Shown here piece after piece: positions 57,162 through 64,000 of a stretch of 64,000 bases of DNA. Source of the stretch: Hemileia vastatrix. Its lineage: Eukaryota > Basidiomycota > Pucciniomycetes > Pucciniales > Zaghouaniaceae. Every line of letters begins with the position of its first letter. The stretch's first letter is position 1. Below the pieces are notes generated by a model. The model was not told where the DNA came from. It was given only the letters and a program-made list of their open reading frames with translations, and made no database searches. Made by a program: the position numbers and the translations under genes. The stretch covers positions 1,706,501 through 1,770,500 of the forward strand of contig JASXTE010000009.1 of assembly GCA_030280995.1 (NCBI GenBank). Direction: 5' to 3'.

Positions 57162-60100
57162 GTGCAAATTATTATGGACTTTTCTATATGTTTATTGGAT
57201 TTACCCGGTTTTTCTATTAAATTTAAAAACAGTGAAAAAGGCAAAATGACCCGAATTGGGTTGGATAAAAGTTGGAAGGGTATGTTTTATGACCTCCAGC
57301 AAGAGGGTAAACTGCGAAAATCTTATCAAAATCCAATAAAAAATCTCGGTATAATTAAAACACAAAAAAATAATTTTTGTGAAAATGTTATTCCGGACCT
57401 CCAGCAAGAGGTTAAACTGCAAGTATCTCCTTCTATTTTGGACCTCCAGCAAGAGGGTAAACTGCAAAAATCACATCAAAATCCAATAAAAAATCTCAGT
57501 ATAATTAAAACACAAAAAAATAATTTTTGTGAAAATTCAATTCCGGTCCTCCAGCAAGAGGATAAACTGACTACTTTCTTTACGGGTGATTTACTGTTGG
57601 ATAAGGGAAACAAAGGTGTTGGAAAATTTGTTTATAAATTAGACGAGGGAAAGGAAAAAAGGGTAAAATTTAAAAATGAAATAAAATATTTTTCTAATTT
57701 TTCTTATTCAAATTCTGACGATGAAGAAGATTCACTTGATGAAATTTTTAATGGCGATACAAAAGTAAATGTTATACCTCAAGCTTATTTAGATGTGGAC
57801 GCAGCCAAATATAAGAAGGTAGCAAATAAAGTTCGACCTATTAATGAACCGCTACCTGCTGAATTAAATCCACCTTTGAGAAGACCAAGGTTATCAAGAG
57901 ATCCTTATGAAAGTCCCTTGGTAAAGAATCCGCCTGAATTTTCTGAGACGTCAAGAATCACTTTTGAGAGACTGGGTGTTGTTAATTTTGGACCTTATGG
58001 TTGGTTGTCTGGAGAAGAGAAGAAGTTGTTGTTGGATGTGATGGTCAAGCGAGAGAAGGCCATTGCTTTTGTAGAAGAGGAGAGGGGTGTGTTGAAGCAT
58101 TTCTATGGGGAGCCTTACAAGATTCCTGTTGTATGTCATGAACCGTGGCAGCAGAAACTGATTCCTATTCCAGCTGCATTAAAAGAAGCCTATATTGAAG
58201 TTGTCAGAGAACGGATACGCACTGGACTGTATGAGCAATCAATGTCAAGTTATTCTAGTCCGGTATTTTGTATCAAGAAACCGAATGGCAAGCTTAGAGT
58301 TGTTCATGATCTTAGGGAATTAAATATGGTTACAATAAAGGATGCTGGGATACCACCTAGTGCTGAGGAGTTTGTTGAAGCGTTTGCAGGGAGAGTGTGT
58401 TATGGTTTGGGAGATATTATGGGTGGATATGATGAGAGAGAGTTACATCCGGACTCAAGGCCACTCACTACATTTGATACACCACTTGGACGTTTACAGT
58501 TAACAAGATTACCTCAAGGAGCAACAAATTTGGTTGCAGTTTATCAAGCTCAGATGGCTTGGATCCTTCAAGATGAAATTCCACAATATGCTGGAATCTT
58601 TATAGATGATGGAGGAATTAAGGGACCAACAACCGACTATGATAACCAGGTTTTGGAAGAGAATCCCGGGATACGCAAATTCATTTGGGAGTTTGCAATT
58701 ACATTAGAAAGAATCTTGTTTCGAATTGAAGAGGCTGGTTTAACTATTTCAGGTTCAAAATTTTCATGTTGTGTGCCAGCCTTAGAAATATTAGGCCATG
58801 TGGTATGTAGAGAGGGTAGGATTATGTCTAAGAAGAAAGTTAACAAAATTCAGTCCTGGCCAAGACCCAAGAATACGACCGAAGTTAGAGGGGTTTTAGG
58901 TGTTTGCGTATATGTTAGAATGTTTATCAAGAACTTTTCTTCATTGGCAGCTCCATTGAGACAGTTAACAAGAAAGGATGCAGACTGGGAGTGGGATGAA
59001 GAGTGTGAGAAGGCGTTTGTGAAGTTGAAGGAGGTTGTGGGGAAGGATTTAGTCCTGCACAAGTTGGATTATGGAAAAGATGCTGGTAGAATTTATTTAG
59101 CAGTTGATTCAAGTCAGGTTGCAGCTGGGGCGGTTTTGTCTCAGATGGATAAAGCTGGTTACATCAGGCCAGTTAGGTATGAATCTGTAGTATTTACTGA
59201 GGTCAAATCATGATATTCTCAACCAAAATTGGAATTATGTGGTGTGGCAAAAATACTGAAGAAACTTCAGCATATTTTGTGGGGGCAAAAATTTGAGTTG
59301 CAAGTGGATGCAAAATTGTTAATCCACATGATTAATTCCCCAAGTTTACCGAGCACACCCATGACTAGATGGGTAGCTTTTATTCAACATTTTTCGTTTG
59401 ATTTAGTTCATAAGCCTGGCAAAACTTTTACTATGCCAGATGGTTTATCTAGGAGACCACCCATTGAAGAAGATTCAGACTCAGAAGAGTTCGATGAAGA
59501 TATACCTATTATCAAAGCCAGCACTAAAGGAGCTGAAGAATTTCCATACCTCCCCCATGAGGTTAAACTGGCAGGACTATTGTGTTTAGATTATGGTAAT
59601 GATGACCTCCACCAATAGGATAAACTGGAAAATAGTTTTTATGTTAATAAAGGTGTTGGAAAAGGTGTAGATAAATTCGGTAGAAAGGAGGTAGAAGAAG
59701 ATGTGGTGTATGTAGAGGAAGATGGATTGGTAGTGTGGGATAGTAGTAAATTAAGGAATGGTGTATATGTTGGAGAATTAGAGAATTTAAATAAAAGGGT
59801 GGATAAAGAGAAAGAGGTATTTTCAAATACGGTTTTCGAAGGATCCAAAGGTTCAGAAGAAAAACGTCGACATAGCTCGATTAAAGATTTATTTAGGGGT
59901 CAACAATTATTGGCTCATTCATGTGCAAGTGATATTGGTGATAGAGAAGTCCCTATTGATGTTATATTAATCAATTATCAAGATGAAGTACGGGGTCAGA
60001 CTGGTTTTTATTTTTTGTTAGTCAAATATTTGTTGACTTTAGAGAGGCCAGAAGATTGTGAAGACGATGAATGGGTGGCTATCAAGAGGAATTCATCTAC

Positions 60101-61262
60101 GTTTTACCTATCTGGTCAACGTTTAATGAGGAGAAGGTATCCAAATCCTCAAGTAGTTATAACTCAAGAGAAGGGGCAAGAATTAGTTTTGAAATCACTG
60201 CATGAAGATCTCGGGCATAGAGGCATTGGAGAAATGTTTAGAAGAATTTCTGATCGATTTTGGTGGCCTGGCATGAAGATGGCTGTTAAACAGTGGGTTC
60301 AGTCATGCGAAGAATGTCAAAGACGAAGTTATTTAAGGCCAAAAGAATCTGGACGCGTGACCGGTGAATATACGCTCTTTGGAAGAGTTAGTTTAGATGC
60401 CGTTCATATAAAAGAGGGACGGTATAAATATTTAATTGTGGCCAGAGATGATTTATCTGGTTGGGTAGAGGCAGCGCCTCTTATTAATTTAACTGCCAAA
60501 AATGTTGCAGAATTTTTTTTGAATAATTGGGTATATAGGTATGGGGTGATGAAGTTGGTAACGGTAGATGGAGGTCCTGAATTTGGGACAGAGTTTAAAG
60601 AGGCCGTATTGAAAGTTGGATCAAAGGTTAGGGTAGCAACCCCATATTATCCTGAAGCTGAAGGCATGGTTGAAAGAGAGCATCAAGTTATTAAGGATGC
60701 TTTAGTTAAAATGTGTGGGAAAAGTGCCGAAAAGTGGAGGCACTATTTACCTTTAGTTTTATTTGCTGATCGAATCACTGCCAAAAGGACAACCGGATTT
60801 TCACCTTATGAACTTGTTTTTGGACAGAAAGCAGTTTTACTGGTTGATTTAGAAGCTGAATCATATCTTGGAGTTGACTGGGATACAGTCAAAACTACTG
60901 ATGAATTATTGTGTGCAAGAATGATGCAGCTAGAAAAGAAAGAAGAATATTTAGAAAAGGCATATTCGCGGATGATGAAGATCCGAAATCAATCAGTTAG
61001 ATATTGGGATGAGCGGTTGCCACATCGATTAAGGAAAACTTTGAACCCGGGTGATATGGTCTTGGTGTATAATAGGAGTTTGGAAAGCCAGTGGGGAAAG
61101 ATGTTTGCAGATAGGTGGAATGGACCATATAAAATCAAGGAGCAAGTTTCCGGCAGTTCATATGTTCTAGAAGAGTTGGATGGAGTAGTATTAAAGAAGA
61201 GGGTAGCAGCCGATCAAGTGAAACGGTTCTATCCTAGAGGCACCAGGAGTGCCGAAGTCTAA
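57162..61262 (+). pseudogene. Gypsy3 pol: RT, RNase H, integrase; one frame with two stops
   Basis: One reading frame spans the region, with TGA at 59211 (Arg in Gypsy2) and TAG at 59616. A possible first ATG is at 57246. The N-terminal part has the repeated peptide DLQQEGKL. RT: LRVVHDLRELNMVTIKD, LGDIMGGYDEREL, LQLTRLPQGATN, GIFIDDGGIKGP. RNase H: IYLAVDSSQVAAGAVLSQ, KLELCGVAKILKKLQ, LQVDAKLLIHMI. Integrase: DLGHRGIGEMFRR, QSCEECQRRS, VSLDAVHIKEGRYKYLIVARDD, VTVDGGPEFGTEFKE, AEGMVEREHQVIKD, then the C-terminal WGKMFADRWNGPYKI and AADQVKRFYPRG. No chromodomain is seen. The catalytic residues look complete, so this is the best-preserved pol in the window. Confidence 0.9.
57293..57569 (+). repeat. 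CCTC/GAGG hairpin repeats inside pol
   Basis: Four units at 57293, 57398, 57443 and 57548: CCTC, loop CAGCAA, GAGG, then G/T/A plus TAAACTG. Each is also in frame and read as a peptide of the DLQQEGKL type. Further units occur at 59549 (peptide YLPHEVKL) and 59606, where a G-to-T change in the stem produces the TAG. Confidence 0.85.
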
Positions 61263-62187
61263 CTCTGAAATGAGGATAAACTACAATTTTAATGACATTT
61301 ATCAAATTTTATGGATTCCTCCGCAATGAGGATAAACTATGATATCGACAATATTTTATGACGACCTCCACAACGAGGATAAACTATCTTCTTTTTTTAT
61401 CAAAATACTTTACTATTGTTACACTGTATATGGACAACGAAACTGTGATGAAACTTAACGAAATGCAAGAAGACCTTCTTTGAAATTTTCGAAAACTTAA
61501 AATTCTTAAAATATGGGTGAAGATAGTGTTGGAAAAATTTTAAAATTTATTGGAAGAAGTGTTCACAGGGGAACCTTCTTAATTAAATATTGGCAAGTGT
61601 GGGGGTAATTGATGGGCTGGCTGCTCTATACACAATTACCCCATAATGTTCGTTTCCAAAATTTTCCCTGTTTCTAGTTGAATCCTGGCTTTGTCTTTTA
61701 ATTATAGGAAGTCCACTAAGACTATAAACTGGAAAAAATCAAGAGACACCGCTCTCAACGCCGGATTCAAGATTCTTTTTATTTTATTTTGTTTTTGATT
61801 TTTTTTATGTTAGATTGTGATTTCTTTTCTTTAATATATATTATGAATTATTGTAAAGGTGATGCTCACTGGTGGTCTCTAATCATTTTTATAAATTGGA
61901 GGGAGCCCACCCTGTGATCATCATTATAAAAATTATCTTCTAAAAACTTTCATTTATTTTCTTTTCTTTTCAAATTCTTAAAATTGTGTAACCACATCAA
62001 GTTGCACTTGGATGTGGGTATGATGTCGAGGGTACGGCTCATCAAATGGCCGGGGGGCATCTTTTAAAATTTTATTTTGAAATTTTTTTACTTTTTATCT
62101 TTCTTTTCACATTTGTTTATCTTTCTTTAAAAATTAAATTTTAACTTTTATTTCCAAACTATCTTTTTTAAAATCTTTTATTTTAAA
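61263..62187 (+). other. Gypsy3 3' structured RNA modules
   Basis: Begins with three CTC/GAG-type hairpins with ATAAACTA tails (61264, 61318, 61365), the first directly after the pol stop. The hairpin GGGGTAATTG/CAATTACCCC is at 61602-61611/61633-61642; AGTC/GACT with ATAAACTGG is at 61710-61732. TCAC/GTGA around a GGGAGCCC segment spans 61866-61917, CCACATC/GATGTGG is at 61992-61998/62011-62017, and GATGTC/GGCATC enclosing CGGC/GCCG is at 62022-62061. Order is the same as in Gypsy2 copy 1. No coding frame of note. Confidence 0.72.
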
Positions 62188-62345
62188 TTAAAAAAAAAAA
62201 AAAAAAAAAACAAACAAACATTTAAAAAAAAAAAAAATTATTAATGAAAAAAAAAAATAAAATAAAATAAATAAAAATAAATAAATAAATAAAAATAAAA
62301 TAAAAATAAAAATAAAATAATAAAATAAAAAAAAATTAATTAATT
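62188..62345. repeat. A-rich low-complexity tract
   Basis: A run of A followed by AAATA/AAAATA-type short repeats, dividing the module region from the hairpin array. Confidence 0.85.
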
Positions 62346-62478
62346 AAACCAAATTATTATATTTCTCAGTTTAATTTTTTTAGTTTTCATTCTTTTTAGT
62401 TTTATTCATTTAGTTTAGACAGGAAACAGGGTCTAGGGGAGCTCAATACCTATGGGATTTTACTTCAAGACAGCTGTT

Positions 62479-63293
62479 AGTCCTCCAAGACTTTAAACTG
62501 GCTACTGTTCAAAACGTTCTTTTAGGTTTTTTATACCTATTTTGCATCTGTTAGTCCTCCAAGACTTTAAACTGGCTACTGTTCAAGACTTTCCTTAACG
62601 TTTTTATACAAATTTTGGAGCTGTTAGTCCTCCAAGACTTTAAACTGGCTAATTTTCAAGACTTTCATTAAAGATTTTATAATGGAGCTGTTAGTCCTTC
62701 AAGACTTTAAACTGAATTTCAAGGATTTTCAAGATTTTATGGATATTTTTGGAGACGGATTTTTTTTATATAAATCAAATGTTAGGTCCACCAAGACCTT
62801 AAACTGTAGTGTTATCAAATGTTAGGTCCACCAAGACCTTAAACTGGACTGTTATCAAGCTGTTGGGTCCACCATGACCTTAAACTGGATTACTTATCGA
62901 TCAAATGTTTTGTCCACCATGACTTTAAACTGGCAGTTCATTCATTGTTTAGTCCACTATGACTTTAAACTGGAAAATTAATATCTGCAGGATAATTCAA
63001 CATTCATTGGACCACTATGGCCTTATACTGGATTACTTGTTGATCAAATGTTTGGTCCACTATGACATTAAACTGGATTATCAAATTTATTCAATCTTTG
63101 GTCAAGCCTAGGCCTTACTTAGGAATTTATCAAGTTATTTATGCACCTAAACGATCTTTGGTCCACCAAGACCATAAATTGGCAATCGATTATATGTTTG
63201 GTCCACCAAGACTTTAAACTGGAATGTCAATCTTGTTTGAATAACTCAATTCAATCTTTTAATTTATCACTGTCCACTAAGACTCTAAACTGG
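62479..63293 (+). repeat. Array of covarying AGTC/GACT and GGTC/GACC hairpins, Gypsy3
   Basis: About fourteen units, each with 4-bp stem, 6-nt loop, stem and NTAAACTGG. AGTC/GACT units start at 62479, 62553, 62626, 62693 and 62951. GGTC/GACC units start at 62785, 62825, 62866 and 63160. Mixed or worn units start at 62911, 63007, 63054, 63200 and 63271. Loops read CTCCAA, CTTCAA, CACCAA, CACCAT or CACTAT. The first base pair changes from A-T to G-C together in both arms, which supports a folded RNA. Confidence 0.88.
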
Positions 63294-63955
63294 TTATTCA
63301 ATTATTTCAGGAATTGGGTGCTGATAAGCTTTAGGATGTTAAAATTTTAGGTGATGATGATGCTATGGAAAGCATAATAGTTAATTAGGTGAAATTTGTG
63401 GCGCTTTAACATGGTCTAAAGTTAATATTATTATTGGAAGCCTTGCAAAAGTATTTTATGGGTTTGCTGTATAGCAAAGTTTGAAAATTGTGATTAAGGA
63501 ATCAGAAGTTAGGATGGTAGTTGGATTTTAAGGGAATGATTTTTTTTAGTGCCTCATAGTTAGGCCATTTTTTTTTGGTGTGAAGCTTGGAGGACCTTAT
63601 GGCGAGATTGGAATCATAGAATTTGGCTCAGTGGGGGGCCCTATGAGGTTGGAATCAGGAGTATTCGGCTCATAGGAAGATCCACTCACTCAATGCTGTG
63701 ACAAGAAGGAAGACTGGTATATGGGAGTCTGAAGGGATTCAAACCTTGCTCTCAGTAGTGGAATCATCACAAGATTTATATTATTTTATTTTATGTTATA
63801 TCAAGCCAGAGAAGAAGAAAGAACATTTTTATTATAAAGATTTAAAAGAAGACCAGCTAAAACAAATTTATCAAATTATTTTATTAGAAAAGATAATTAT
63901 TTTGGAATTGCAAAACCACTTATGCAAAGTTTTACGAATGGGGACATTCTCGATT
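63294..63955 (+). other. Gypsy3 pre-polypurine-tract region
   Basis: No recognised gene. A short plus frame (about 63698-63965) reads into the polypurine tract without family motifs. Two similar segments (GGCGAGATTGGAATCATAG and GGTTGGAATCAGGAGTAT, each followed by TTCGGCTCA or TTTGGCTCA-like sequence) sit near 63600-63680. Confidence 0.4.
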
Positions 63956-64000
63956 GGAGGGAGGATGTGGTAGCCTAAAGTTTAGTATGGCACCTAAGTA
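63956..64000 (+). repeat. Gypsy3 polypurine tract and start of 3' LTR
   Basis: GGAGGGAGGA (63956-63965) precedes TGTGGTAGCCTAAAG, which repeats the 5' LTR start at 54391. The same decamer precedes the Gypsy2 3' LTR at 31104. Confidence 0.9.

Larger units (their letters stand above)
54391..64000 (+). mobile_element. Gypsy3, Ty3/gypsy element nested in Gypsy2 copy 2, 3' LTR cut by the window end
   Basis: 5' LTR 54391-55564, primer site at 55569, gag, pol, a 2.7-kb 3' region, polypurine tract GGAGGGAGGA at 63956-63965 and the first 35 bases of the 3' LTR, identical to 54391-54425. Pol is only broken by two stops. It shares LTR termini, primer site, polypurine tract and 3' RNA modules with Gypsy2 but has a different LTR body. 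It is the youngest insertion visible here because it interrupts Gypsy2 copy 2. Confidence 0.9.

Noticed and set aside
62479..63293. CRISPR-like array
   Set aside because: Repeats are not uniform, spacers vary widely, the host is eukaryotic and the array lies inside a retrotransposon.
1..64000. TGA read as Trp (altered genetic code)
   Set aside because: Several TGAs stand at Trp positions, but TGA also replaces Arg (59211), and TAG and TAA interrupt the same genes, so ordinary C-to-T type decay explains them.

Overview
This is a transposon-dominated stretch of a eukaryotic, fungal genome. The background is strongly AT-rich and introns are short (about 55-70 nt) with GTAAGT-like donors. A Tet-like 2OG-Fe(II) oxygenase pseudogene, a Tnp2-type CACTA transposase, a Rad5/HLTF-like SNF2 pseudogene and basidiomycete-style Ty3 elements with an FIDD reverse-transcriptase box point to a rust fungus (Pucciniales) with a TE-inflated genome. 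This comes from recognising families, not from a search, and I cannot name the species. I saw no rRNA, tRNA or CRISPR, and no clearly intact host gene except one unrecognised spliced gene at 44.7-45.8 kb.

Layout. 1-1080: decayed Tet-like oxygenase (-). 1377-6687: decayed Ty1/copia (-) with two 601-bp LTRs. 8111-8800: an array of about ten near-perfect hairpins of unknown nature. 11002-33267: a Ty3 chromovirus (-) whose 5' LTR is split at 19175/32188 by a 13-kb Ty3 element, Gypsy2 copy 1 (+, 19176-32187). The two LTR pieces add up to exactly the length of the uninterrupted 3' LTR (1204 bp). 33268-37042: AT-rich, no gene seen. 37043-44585: a CACTA-type transposon with two decayed genes (-), bounded by two almost identical inverted 261-bp units. 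44749-45756 (+) and 45900-47721 (-): a convergent pair, an unrecognised gene and an SNF2 pseudogene, cut by the CACTA element and by Gypsy2 copy 2. 47722-54390: 5' part of Gypsy2 copy 2 (+). 54391-64000: Gypsy3 (+), related to Gypsy2 and inserted into Gypsy2 copy 2. Its 3' LTR begins at 63966.

How things fit. Gypsy2 and Gypsy3 share LTR ends (TGTGGT), a 4-nt gap to the same primer-binding site (TGGCGCCCAACG), the same polypurine tract and the same pol, with a structured region between pol and the 3' LTR. The most unusual content is at RNA level. A 14-nt hairpin (4-bp stem, 6-nt loop) followed by NTAAACTGG recurs dozens of times: in pol, directly after stop codons, and in long 3' arrays. Its stem sequence changes in a compensatory way. 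Three other 3' hairpin modules also covary between the two families. Gypsy2 copy 1 additionally carries antisense reading frames with splice signals and a cysteine-rich domain. All large coding regions carry stops or frameshifts; some lesions are shared by both Gypsy2 copies although their insertion sites differ.
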